Below are positions 54,370-64,000 of a DNA stretch of 64,000 nucleotides, piece by piece. The translations under genes and the position numbers were made by a program. The notes under the pieces were generated by a model, which saw nothing but the letters and a program-made list of their open reading frames with translations, did not search any database and was not told where the DNA came from. The DNA lies in assembly GCA_949316235.1 (NCBI GenBank), contig OX438758.1, forward strand, positions 14,603,731 through 14,667,730, written 5' to 3'. Positions within the stretch are counted from its first letter, which is position 1, and every line of letters begins with the position of its first letter. Source of the stretch: Oegoconia quadripuncta (Eukaryota; Arthropoda; Insecta; Lepidoptera; Autostichidae).

Positions 54370-54534
54370 TATAATAATTATTATTGGATGGTGTTACGTT
54401 CGGCTCAGGCTGAATGAACAGTGAATATCGGTCGAAGGCGTCAGAAAGCTTTATATACGCACAGCTACAAAACCCCCAAAGGGCGGGGGGTTTATCGAGT
54501 GATTTATGTTGTTATTTTAATTGACAATCACATT

Positions 54535-55270
54535 TTACTCTGTTGATTCGAAGAAGTATTTTTTGCAATCATCGCTTTCTGAAATTTGTTTAGTTATATT
54601 GAATATAACATCTCGAATGTTTTGGTATGTTTTATCATTCTCGGATTGAGTGTAATATTTGACGCGTAAATCAACATTCTTCCAATGATCTTTGATGGAT
54701 ATATCCTTTAATTTCTTGACATCATAAATTTCAATTTTGATGAGATGGCTGGCGTTGTTATTTGCAGACATAGATATGTAAGAAGTTCCACCATTGCTCG
54801 ATTGGCTAACGGAACTTGACAAAGATGGTTTCTTTTTTTTCTTTGGTTTTTCAAAAAAATGTTCAATGCTGTTGGATAGCTTTTGAGCCTTTGGTTTCCT
54901 TTTCGCCTGTATTTCTTGCTTTTCATCATCGCTTATGGAAGGGTAGTAATAATTTTTCAGAGTATAATCGAATGTATCCGATGTCGCAGAAGGCTGAAAC
55001 AAATGCGATTAGATATAAAAATGTGAATTCATTAGATACGTGAGTGAGAAATGTAACCAGACGTTTTGTTTCGAGTTATTGGGAAAAACTTTGTTATATC
55101 ACATGATAATTAAAATGAAAAGATGTTTAATATGTTTAAAAATAAAACAACACAAGTTTTAATTTTTCAAATCACACTGAAGATGAATTTTTATAACATT
55201 TAGACTTATCTCACAAATAAAAATTTTGCAATTTACAAAACTGTATGATAATAAAATAACTCACATCCAT
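54535..55270 (-). CDS. Gene A (unit 9)
   Basis: Exon 1 is 55265-55270, the intron 54994-55264 and exon 2 54535-54993. The protein is identical to unit 8. Confidence 0.72.
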
Positions 55271-55967
55271 TATGGTGACTGATTCACAAAATGTTAAAGA
55301 ATGGTAAATTTTTAAGTTGTTTGGCGGTTTATATAGAAAACTTTCGAGCAAGTTTGAACATGTTTAATATGCACCTGCCCTAACCCTTTTCTTTAGTGTG
55401 AACCATTAAGGTATGATTTATTACATGAGACTAAATTTTTTCACCCTCCAAAAAATACCAACGATTGCGCGGTGTTTTGAGCAAACGGTTTTTTCATCAC
55501 GAAACTTTGGTTAATTTATAACATGATTTTGACGTTGATGGCATCTACGTTCACATAAAGAAACCAATTTTATTACAATCTCTCGATTAATTACACGAGG
55601 CTACCCAAAAACGCGAACCGTTCTGTATCACCTTATGTCACGTTCGGGTATCCCACGGCAATAAATTCTATATTTTTTCATAAAAATTCGCGTATCTTGA
55701 CAATCTTCACACGACCTCATGCACCTGCGTATCACCTTGTGTCACGATCACAATAAATTCTATATTTTTTTCATAAAGATTCCTCATGCACCTGCGTGCT
55801 TATCACATAAAAAACCTGTCCGTTGAATGCACAATGGAATACGGTGTTGTTTTTACAAAATAACTTAGCCTAACACAACAAGAGAACTAAAAGTATACAC
55901 TAACTTAATCTAACAAAAATAACTTAAATTTCTAATTAAAAGCTAACTTAATATAAACACTCACTCA

Positions 55968-56291
55968 CTAATTCTCTGTACTATCGTCATCCTCTTCGAT
56001 TGTATAAAATTTAGGGGGCTCCATGCAATTTAGATACTGCTCATCGGAGGGCTCGTAAGCATCCATCGTAATTCCCACATCTTCATCATCATCGTATCTC
56101 CCCCATTCACCTTCTTCTTCTTCATCTTCCGTCATTGCCGGCGTCAGCGGATTGTAATTCACTGGCACCCAGTCCGGCAAAATTGGTGGACTATATCCAT
56201 TAGTTGTAGGGCAGTAATCCATCAAAACAAAATAACTAGCACATTCTTCACAAGTACACTGGCAACAACATGTAGTACAACAGCTATACAT
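55968..56291 (-). CDS. Gene B (unit 10)
   Basis: Identical in protein to units 8 and 9 (107 residues). Confidence 0.7.
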   Translation of the reverse strand: MYSCCTTCCCQCTCEECASYFVLMDYCPTTNGYSPPILPDWVPVNYNPLTPAMTEDEEEEGEWGRYDDDEDVGITMDAYEPSDEQYLNCMEPPKFYTIEEDDDSTEN

Positions 56292-56456
56292 TATAATAAT
56301 TATTATTGGATGGTGTTACGTTCGGCTCAGGCTGAATGAACAGTGAATATCGGTCGAAGGCGTCAGAAAGCTTTATATACGCACAGCTACAAAACCCCCA
56401 AAGGGCGGGGGGTTTATCGAGTGATTTATGTTGTTATTTTAATTGACAATCACATT

Positions 56457-57187
56457 TTACTCTGTTGATTCGAAGAAGTATTTTTTGCAATCATCGCTTT
56501 CTGAAATTTGTTTAGTTATATTGAATATAACATCTCGAATGTTTTGGTATGTTTTATCATTCTCGGATTGAGTGTAATATTTGACGCGTAAATCAACATT
56601 CTTCCAATGATCTTTGATGGATATATCCTTTAATTTCTTGACATCATAAATTTCAATTTTGATGAGATGGCTGGCGTTGTTATTTGCAGACATAGATATG
56701 TAAGAAGTTCCACCATTGCTCGATTGGCTAACGGAACTTGACAAAGATGGTTTCTTTTTTTTCTTTGGTTTTTCAAAAAAATGTTCAATGCTGTTGGATA
56801 GCTTTTGAGCCTTTGGTTTCCTTTTCGCCTGTATTTCTTGATTTTCATCATCGCTTATGGAAGGGTAGTAATAATTTTTCAGAGTATAATCGAATGTATC
56901 CGATGTCGCAGAAGGCTGAAACAAATGCGATTAGATATAAAAATGTGAATTCATTACGTGAGTGAGAAATGTAACCAGACGTTTTGTTTCGAGGTATTGG
57001 GAAAAACTTTGTTATATCACATGATAATTAAAATGAAAAGATGTTTAATATGTTTAAAAATAAACAACACAAGTTTTAATTTTTCAAATCACACTGAAGA
57101 TGAATTTTTATAACATTTAGACTTATCTCACAAATAAAAATTTTGCAATTTACAAAACTGTATGATAATAAAATAACTCACATCCAT
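56457..57187 (-). CDS. Gene A (unit 10)
   Basis: Exon 1 is 57182-57187, the intron 56916-57181 (266 bp) and exon 2 56457-56915. The protein has the serine variant (YYTQSENDK) but keeps the asparagine (DDENQ). The splice sites are unchanged. Confidence 0.72.
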
Positions 57188-57253
57188 TATGGTGACTGAT
57201 TCACAAAATGTTAAAGAATGGTAAATTTTTAAGTTGTTTGGCGGTTTATATAG

Positions 57254-57768
57254 AAAACTTTCGAGCAAGTTTGAACATGTTTAATATGCACCTGCCCTAA
57301 CCCTTTTCTTTAGTGTGAACCATTAAGGTATGATTTATTACATGAGATTAAATTTTTTCACCCTCCAAAAAATACCAACGATTGCGCGGTGTTTTGAGCA
57401 AACGGTTTTTTCATCACGAAACTTTGGTTAATTTATAACATGATTTTGACGTTGATGGCATCTACGTTCACATAAAGAAACCAATTTTATTATAATCTCT
57501 CGATTTATTACACGAGGCTACCCAAAACGCGAACCGTTCTGTATCACCTTATGTCACGTTCGGGTATCCCACGGCAATAAATTCTATATTTTTTGATAAA
57601 AATTCGCGTATCTTGACAATCTTCACACGACCTCATGCACCTGCGTATCACCTTGTGTCACGATCACAATAAATTCTATATTTTTTTCATAAAGATTCCT
57701 CATGCACCTGCGTGCTTATCACATAAAAAACCTGTCCGTTGAATGCACAATGGAATACGGTGTTGTTT
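57254..57768 (-). repeat. Array unit 11, partial (left end only)
   Basis: The non-coding 3' flank of a last unit, cut at 57768 before gene B. It is the most diverged copy (for example CGATTTATTA and CCCAAAACGCG), consistent with an array edge. Confidence 0.94.
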
Positions 57769-58340
57769 ACCCAACTGAGATGGAGACCAAGGAGGGTAAT
57801 GTATTGACTGGTTGGTTATATGTATGCTGATGGATGTCGTCAATTGAGGTACAATAACCTTGTTTGATCTCCGCTTTCAATCAATCAATCAAATACTCAA
57901 AGCACAATTAACAAAACTACACTAAGCTTTCTTTCCTTTTAAGCGGGGGGCTGTGCCCCCCCGCTTTATTTTTCCGCCACCCCCGCTTTCTTTTTTTTTT
58001 TTTTTTTTTAGCATGGGTTGCTTCCCCGCTCTCGTTATTTTAAATATTTTAAAAGATTTCATATTTTTTTCAAAATTTTAATTAAAGTATTATTATTGTG
58101 GGGGGCTCCGCCCCCCAACCCCCGCCTGCCCTACCCCCACCCCGCTCTCGTCTCTGCATCCGCTTCCCCCTAGTAATGATGAATGCGGTCCAGAGCCCCT
58201 GACTAGATAGGCTGGTTGTAGACCACATGAACAAAAAATTTCGGTCCAGAGCTCAAATTACACCCTCTGGTGGATGGGAGGATGTGGTCTGGTAGCACCC
58301 TATAATCACTACCTACGATTGTTTCATTGTTGGACAGGTG
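57769..58340. other. Array-flanking sequence with GC-rich hairpins
   Basis: Non-coding. Two strong hairpins occur in otherwise AT-rich sequence: AAGCGGGGGG/CCCCCCGCTT (57941-57965) and GGGGGGCTCCGCCCCCC (58100-58116), with a 20-base T-run between them (57989-58009). Such paired GC hairpins often belong to a non-autonomous element, which I cannot name. Confidence 0.4.
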
Positions 58341-58344
58341 ACTG

Positions 58345-60125
58345 TTATTATGAACAGTTTAAGTTGTAAGTCCACAATTGACGTTTGTAGAATACAACAG
58401 ACGATGTCAATGATGGTGTTGGTAAGCACTGTTGTAAGTCAAATGTATAGACACCCAGAGAATCGTTGTTTTTACATAAAAAAGTGTCTAAGGCCTTTTC
58501 AGTATATGCTTGATCCTCTAACATCTTGTGTCGATCGTGTTCGCCAATTGCAGTGGTTTTGGCATTCTCATCTTGAGTACACCGAATAGTCATTTGGAAT
58601 TTGTCACACGTGACACATGTGTCTACTCTGGGTTTCTTAAATGTTAAATTTAATTTATGAAACTCCTGTCTGTAAATTTTGATGATGGTGGGTTCTCATG
58701 ATTGTCGCAATACAGTTTGTACATCTCTTGTATTGTTGAATGAGACTGCAAATACACTGCAAACTTTTTGAAGTGCTCTTCCTCGTGTAATGACTTTCGT
58801 AAGACGGGAACGAAAGGATGTGCTGTTTGATAGCTTCCCGAACAGAATCAGGTACTTTATGTTTTGGAATAAAGTTCTTTCCACGCATGTCATCAGTTTG
58901 TTTCCCAGCAGTTGACGACCTCTTTTTTAAAGCCACCGTCTTTATAAAGTTGTCAGTTTCATTTAACTTTCTTAAAATCTACATCATTTAATTTTTCCTG
59001 GTACCTAAAGATGTCAGTGGGTTGACACGTGATATGGGCTGAAACTGATGATGAGTGGTAATTTTGGTTATTTAAATAAGGGAAAATGCTGAAACACCTT
59101 ATACGACAGGATGATTTCATCAAAACCATAATAGAAGGAAGAATAGAAGGGAAAAGAAAAAGAGGCAGACCGAGATTAAAATAGTTAACAGACATTTTCG
59201 ACAAATTGCCTCTCGTTTCCCGTTCACCATCACTGAATATTTGTAAGTCTTGGTTCTAAATTTCTGTTTATCCGGATCTGAAGTACGTATTCTCATTGTG
59301 GCTTTCTTCAATTTCCATCAGTGATGCCATATATGCTGTTCTTTTTGAGTGTGAACCTAGGCTCCAGTATTCAGAAAATATAGCTTGCCTGATATTAAAT
59401 GGAAAACGTTCCTTACATTTCATTCAGCTCTAGCATCTTTCTCTCTGGAATTGATTTGCCCTTTAGAGTTTTATAAGACTTACCAAGATTTCGTAGGAGC
59501 TTTTTTTCACGTTTTAATAGTCGTAAACTGGCTTTAACTGGTATTTGTTGACGCTCTGATTCAACATCACTTGAACTTGCATTCTGGTCACTTGCATGTG
59601 GCTGATAAATGGGATCCAACACAGAATCATCACTGGAAAAATCATGTCCTCTATTGTCCATTACTGAAGAGGTACCCTGCTGAGGTTTTGATTCTGAATG
59701 TTGAAGTGCCCCTAGAAAACATATTTATCAGTCTAGCAAAGGAAGTCTTAAATAGAAACAGTGAGTTCCAATGAAAAAATAAACTATAATTTTATTCTCT
59801 TACATGAATGCTTACCAGTTAAACTATCCAGGGAACCATTACTGGACAAGTCATGTCCACTTTTGTCCACTAATAAAGATACAGTTGTTTGGCTTATAGT
59901 GTCTATTTGAAAGATGTAGATGGTTGAGGTTCCGACTCCGGTTCTGTTTGTTCATCCTCTTCTGAAAAAAATTCAAAAGATAAATAAACTAATGTATCTA
60001 CCAAAATTGGTTGTATAGTACCAGAACATTATCTTAATCCTTAAAAATAAATATCACTCACCATTATTAGTCCTTTTTTTCAGCGCAAGATTCACTAAAT
60101 TTTGTCCTCTCTTCATTCTGCTTTA
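58345..60125 (-). pseudogene. Broken multi-exon gene of an insect repeat-associated family
   Basis: Collinear minus-strand pieces match a multicopy insect family that I know only as uncharacterised. A start exon (MKRGQNLVNLALKKRTNNG with GTGAGT donor) is near 60120-60066, then an acidic exon (about 59965-59815). Next come RLLKREKKLLRNLGKSYKTL (59661-59413), RFPFNIRQAIFSEYWSLGS, KYSVMVNGKREAICRKC (59311-59150), and KHKVPDSVREAIKQHILSFP with SYESHYTRK (58936-58780). The last piece is YTFDLQQCLPTPSL with YKRQLWTYNL (58593-58348). Several frame changes, a stop before 59413 and an inserted retrotransposon scrap (59076-59185) make it non-functional. The usual C-terminal half is absent. Confidence 0.6.
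59076..59185 (+). pseudogene. Non-LTR reverse transcriptase C-terminal scrap
   Basis: About 33 codons ending IEGRIEGKRKRGRPRLK match the C-terminal tail typical of RTE/Dong-like non-LTR elements. It is inserted in the middle of the broken gene at 58345-60125. Confidence 0.6.
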
Positions 60126-60409
60126 TGAATGTGAAATAAAAAAACACTACAAAATTAATCGTCTAAACTCGATCAGTCAACAGTGATTTAAATATTGTTA
60201 AGTTAACTGGCTATATCTACATAAAAATGTAGGTGTTACTGCATTGATTCTTATGGTATGCACCGTTATTGGTAGGCATATGATATGAACACAACACATG
60301 TAAGTAAAATATCTCTGTGGTTTTATTATTCTATTATAACACTTTTTGTTCACTATTACGCTAGCTTCATTTTGCTTTTTGTTTGGCTGCAGCCGGAGTG
60401 CCCCTCGCT
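60126..60409. other. Nothing recognised
   Basis: AT-rich sequence with short open frames only; no motif, repeat or splice structure that I can support. Confidence 0.4.
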
Positions 60410-60840
60410 TGCTCCCCCTTATGTGCTTCCGCCCCGACCTCTTATTTTCTTCTTGCCGGTTGTTTGAGTGTGTGGTTCGATTCTTACTGGTTCTGGTCGT
60501 TGTATCGGCACTGAGCTGAAGGTCCTGGTGGCAATGGCTATGTGCGTGGTCTCCAAGAAGTGCTCATACACGTGGCGGTCCACCGTCACGCTCAGGATCT
60601 CCTCTGGAACGTCCGCTTCCGCCCCCTCGTCGGCCATGGTTGCGTGTTCGATGATCACTTCGCTGAGGATGGTGATTTTCGGCACCGATAGTGGTGGTCT
60701 GCGCGTGCTTTAGGAAGGACATTATGAAAATGACGTCTTGGAGCGTCAGAACCGATAGCGTGTCGTTCTCCATTACTTGATGGGTCGGAAATTGTTTTTA
60801 GGTTGTTACTCGTAGGTATCGCCTTGCTGCGTGCTCTCAT
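60410..60840 (-). pseudogene. Possible degraded open frame, unknown
   Basis: Two overlapping minus-strand frames, 60773-60685 (MENDTLSVLTLQDVIFIMSF) and 60685-60419 (ADEGAEADVPEEILSVTVDR, ending GKKKIRGRGG), could form one acidic-to-basic protein of about 118 residues after a single frame change. I recognise no domain. It may be a gag-like remnant, but this is a guess. Confidence 0.25.
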
Positions 60841-60904
60841 TCAGTTTATATGTATTATGCGTTGATTTCTTGATTTCGAGTGTAGTCTGATACAAGAGAG
60901 ATTG

Positions 60905-61330
60905 TTTTAGCCAAGGGGTGGTTTGGGAGCATTAGAGCCCTGGCAATATGTCCAGCGGCAATTTTGCTTGTTAACACAACCATTCATCCAAAAATGTGCT
61001 TTGTCGCTAAAGATGATTCTAAGGCCAAAATTGAGGACCTCTTCCAAACGCTCCGAACCCCAGTCAGCGAACAACTGGTCATTAACTTTGAGGTCCTGGG
61101 TCAGTTGGATATTCTACGGGTACAGGCCCAAGTCCTGGTGTGAAATTCGCGACAGGTAGAGTCCTTGTGCACGGCGAGGAATTGACTAACACGGATTCTC
61201 CTGCATACTCTCACGGACAGCGGCGACGTTCTCGGCCATCTGGCGTGCCTTTATGGCTGACGGCTGATTCGAATCGGTCGATTGAAATTTGGGTAACAAA
61301 CATTATCCATTTACGACTCGGTTATTAAAA
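60905..61330 (-). pseudogene. Mariner/Tc1-like transposase fragment
   Basis: In broken frames the minus strand reads LGLYPYRIQLTQDLK, then LFADWGSERLEEVLNFG, then IIFSDKAHFWMNGCVNKQNC, the region around the second catalytic aspartate of a mariner-type transposase (usually FSDEAHFWLNG). The third catalytic region is missing. It is unrelated in frame to the neighbouring mariner. Confidence 0.7.
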
Positions 61331-61470
61331 AATCACCCAAATATTGAATAAAGATTTAATTTAATAAAGATAAAGAAAGACCGAAGGCACGATCGAGGAA
61401 GGAACGAATTTCCACGCATAGGAAAATGAAGATTTTTTTTTAATCTTAATTCGCCTATAGTTATATGATA
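61331..61470. other. Spacer between mariner fragments
   Basis: Nothing recognised. Confidence 0.4.
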
Positions 61471-62290
61471 TACGAGGGGTGTTCAACATAAAGTGATAAT
61501 GAGTATGACGAGTATTATCTTTTATTTAATGTTATTTTATTTTTCGACGTAGTCACCTTTCAGGTTTATACACTTTGTATATCTTTTATCTATATCTAAA
61601 ATTCCCTTTCTAAAAAAATCTTCTTCCTTATCCCTAAAAAAATCGTGTACACCGGCGACTACTGCGTCATTATTTTCAAATTTCTGGCCCCTGAGATGTT
61701 CCTTTGACCGCGGAAATAGGTAGAAATCACTAGGAGCAAGGCCCGGTGAATATGGAGGATGTTCCATTAATTCGAAGCCAGCTTCGTGAATGGCAGCCGT
61801 CGCAACTCTGGACTTGTGCCCGGGGGCGTTATCTTGGTGAAATAAAACAACTCTAGTGAGTTTGCCACGCCGTTTCTTGTGTATTTCCTCACGCAACTTT
61901 GTTATTTGTCCTGCGTAGAAAGTTGCCGTAATAGTGGCTCCATTATTAAGGTATTCGATTATTACTACCCAATAGCTATCCCAGAAAAGAGAGTCCATGA
62001 TCTTACCGTCGGATGGAATCGCCTTAAATTTCCTCGGAGTTCGAGATGACAGTCTCTTCCAAGTCATGGACTGATTTTTCATTTCTGGGTCATAATTGTG
62101 AAGCCATGTTTCGTCCATAGTTACGAATCGAGCCAAAAATCGGTCAGAATCTTGTTGTAACAAATCCAAACAGCTTTGTGAAATTCTCAATTTTGTTTCT
62201 GCGCGTCAGAAAGCATTCTGGGCACTCAACGCGCTGACACTTTTTTCATACCCAAGCGGTCGTGTATTATGGACACTACATATGTAAAAA
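61471..62290 (-). mobile_element. Mariner element, 5'-truncated
   Basis: The left end begins after TA with CGAGGGGTGTTCAA, a typical mariner inverted repeat. The transposase occupies most of the element. No matching right repeat is visible, so the 5' side is truncated near 62290. Confidence 0.85.
61537..62290 (-). pseudogene. Mariner transposase (DD34D type), defective
   Basis: A 217-residue open part (62190-61537) has VTMDETWLHNYDPE (first catalytic aspartate), LFHQDNAPGHKS (second) and YSPGLAPSDFYLFP (third), the DD34D layout. Upstream the sequence continues as IIHDRLGMKKVSAR, a TGA in place of the usual tryptophan, then VPRMLSDAQK and a frameshift before ISQSCLDLL. The N-terminal DNA-binding domain is missing. 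Confidence 0.88.
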
Positions 62291-62569
62291 ATTGTGAATT
62301 GGTGTAATATGTGTATGTATAAAGATAATATTACATACGAAATATCATGTGGCTATTAATTTTCTATTATTTTTCAAATCACATACCTCAAGTGTTCCAC
62401 TTGGTCCTAAAATTAATATATTTTGCCTTTTCGGCAATTCCACTGGCCCTGGTTAAGGATCACTTGAAGCAGTAAAACTCTGAAATAAAGAAATTAATTA
62501 AAAAAAAAGATTTCTATATATATAATATATAATTCACATTACGATGCCCACCCAACATTTCTAATAAAA
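62291..62569. other. Nothing recognised
   Basis: AT-rich intergenic sequence without a supported feature. Confidence 0.4.
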
Positions 62570-62875
62570 TCATGCAAGCCATAATAATGTACATGCAGCT
62601 TCAATAAAGGCTGAATCGAGTCTAACTACTAAAAAAAGACTAACGTTTTGCTGTTTAATTTTTTCAAGGACAGACCTCAGTCTTATTTTGTATGCAAGTT
62701 TGGTTGTCAGTTGGGACAATTCTGCATCATTAGCTTCTAATAATATTTCAAAAGGGACTCCCTCCACTGAAAGCAAGTATACAGGGTCTGTCAGGGTTTG
62801 AACTGTAGCCAACAAGTTTAAGGACCCTTGTCTGAATGGAAAGTTAAACCTACCCAGTAGGCACCCACAGGACAC
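62570..62875 (-). CDS. Unknown open frame, possible exon
   Basis: A 101-residue frame containing VEGVPFEILLEANDAELSQL and TTKLAYKIRLRSVLEKIKQQ, which has the helix pattern of a SAM-like domain. I do not recognise the protein. There is no clear start, and it could be an exon of a larger gene or a fortuitous frame. Confidence 0.3.
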   Translation of the reverse strand: MSCGCLLGRFNFPFRQGSLNLLATVQTLTDPVYLLSVEGVPFEILLEANDAELSQLTTKLAYKIRLRSVLEKIKQQNVSLFLVVRLDSAFIEAACTLLWLA

Positions 62876-63360
62876 ATAGATAGGTAGCTACTTTATCAAC
62901 AAGTTTTCTCTGGCGTTTCCTGGGCATCTAAAAGCAAAAACAACAATTTTACTTTTGTCACAACCGTACTCAGAAAATTTGTCACAGCCGTACCCAAAGC
63001 TCTCCGTCGCAAAAAACATATTACCATGTCAATATAAAATAACATACGTATAAAGTAATTAGAGCATTATAAACAGTAATGTTTAAATTTTCACGGAAAA
63101 AAAACATTCATTATTCTATCTCTATACGTTTAACAACAATTATTAAAAAATATTGACTAAAATACTTACTTTTGAGAGTTACAAAGTAATACGGGTCTCT
63201 GCTAGCGTTAATGTCGCGCGATGGCTGACGCAATACTGTGAAACACGTTCAGTCGGGTACGCTTCTCCTCTCTCCCCTTGTACCCTCCTCTGTATTCCTT
63301 GCAGATTCGCGAATATCACGACGTCACAACTGTACCCTGGCACAACCGTACCCAGTCTAC
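62876..63360. other. Nothing recognised
   Basis: No coding or repeat feature supported. The phrase GTCACAACCGTACCCA and close variants recur three times (62956-62998 and 63333-63356). Confidence 0.4.
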
Positions 63361-64000
63361 CTATGCTAATGTTAATATATTACTTTCTTTAAATTTATAC
63401 CTAAGAGACACTCTGGGGCCCAGTTTGTAAATCGCGCGAACCGCTCGTTTCTGCAGAACAAAGACAAAAGTTATGTACGCGGCATTTCCCCACAACAGAA
63501 TGCCGTAGGTCAGTATGCTATGGAAATAACTGAAATAGACCAGCCTCGCGGTATCCACATCGGTTAAATAACGTATTTTTTTAATCGCAAACACTGCAGA
63601 ACTGGGATATGGGGACCCCACTGCAGTCCTTTATCCAATGTAATACCTAGGAACAAAGTAGTGTCCACAAGCTCCAACTTTTCGTTTTTTACTAACACAG
63701 TAGTGGCTACCTGTTTGTCATTTGGTAGTGAAAACTTCATACATTTGGTTTTTTTCTCATTAAGGAGTAGATTATTTGATATGAACCACTCAACCACCTT
63801 AGAGATAGCATTATTTCATCGTCAAGAGATGTCTGTTTTCTTTTAACTTTGAATAGCAAAGAAGTGTCATTAGCAAATATTGTTATCTCATGGTTGCCCT
63901 CGATGCAATTCGGTAAGTCATTAATATAATCAAGAAACAGAAACGGTCCGAGAATTGAGCCCTGTGGAACACCTATGCAAACTGCAGACCCTGACGATCT
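63361..64000 (-). pseudogene. Jockey-like reverse transcriptase fragment
   Basis: From the right edge the minus strand reads [20 protein letters not shown], then [11 protein letters not shown], where the usual catalytic FADD is FAND, so one metal-binding aspartate is lost. It continues with LFLGITLDKGLQWGPHI (63797-63610) and, after a frame change, AIKKIRYLTDVDTARLVYFS and FVLQKRAVRAIYKLG (63621-63361). It is the palm-to-thumb part of a non-LTR reverse transcriptase, running off the window. Confidence 0.85.

Larger units (their letters stand above)
53415..55336 (-). repeat. Array unit 9
   Basis: A complete 1922-bp unit in which I see no difference from unit 8, so the two are a very recent duplication or were recently converted. 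Confidence 0.96.
55337..57253 (-). repeat. Array unit 10
   Basis: A complete 1917-bp unit. Its left two-thirds is of the unit 8/9 subtype, but the gene A intron is the unit 0 subtype, so it looks like a recombinant. Confidence 0.96.

Noticed and set aside
19772..57768. Array unit as an integrated parvovirus or Rep-encoding circular virus
   Set aside because: No Rep helicase, HUH nuclease, capsid or nonanucleotide origin is encoded; the palindrome occurs only at the DIRS junction and not at each unit end.
19772..57768. Ribosomal, 5S or histone gene cluster
   Set aside because: The unit has no rRNA-like sequence, and neither protein resembles a histone.

Overview
The window is eukaryotic and almost certainly from a moth or butterfly. 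It is AT-rich, has spliced genes with GT-AG introns, and is packed with nested transposable elements. Lepidopteran hallmarks are a Helitron with a GACTGACTGA-rich 5' end and the CCCGCGACTTCGTCCGCG 3' hairpin, the dispersed motif AACGTCCACTGCTGGACTAAAGGCC near 40.95 kb, an R1-clade retrotransposon, and a Jockey-type element whose ORF1 resembles the baculovirus FP domain. No rRNA, tRNA, CRISPR or ordinary conserved host housekeeping gene was found. The density and nesting of elements suggest heterochromatin, for example a W chromosome or pericentromere (inference).

Layout. (1) 1-13.6 kb: a decayed Polinton/Maverick on the minus strand (PX-like protein, packaging ATPase, protein-primed DNA polymerase B). 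Its polymerase gene is split by a Jockey-like non-LTR element (1939-6389, target duplication tattataa) and by a Helitron (9045-12736, inserted exactly between A and T). (2) 13.9-57.8 kb: a head-to-tail tandem array of a roughly 1.93 kb unit. (3) 57.8-64 kb: a graveyard holding a broken multi-exon gene of an insect family of unknown function, two mariner-type fragments and a Jockey-like reverse transcriptase fragment.

The array is the most interesting object. Each unit carries two small minus-strand genes that I do not recognise. Gene A encodes a 154-residue lysine-rich, probably nuclear protein. It has a two-codon first exon (ATG GAT, then GTGAGT), a 266-271 bp intron and a TATA box at the unit boundary. 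Gene B encodes a 107-109-residue protein with a cysteine-rich head and an acidic tail, with its own TATA box and a C5/G6 hairpin just upstream. Ten copies of B and nine uninterrupted copies of A are free of frameshifts and stops, and the units differ at only a few positions. Head-to-tail order, homogenisation and intact paired genes recall amplified multicopy arrays such as Drosophila Stellate. An integrated concatemer of a 1.9 kb circle is the main alternative.

Three large insertions break the array. A DIRS element (about 14292-19771) sits exactly at a unit boundary, next to a 34-bp perfect palindrome. A 3'-truncated R1-clade element (21676-25615) replaces 46 bp, including one gene A TATA box. 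A DDE/SWIM transposon (36568-50884) splits gene A of one unit. The DDE transposon itself contains an errantivirus-like gypsy element with identical 215-bp LTRs (41364-49852), whose env is split by a 997-bp element with 269-bp inverted repeats. The nesting gives a relative order: array, then DDE transposon, then gypsy, then the foldback element.
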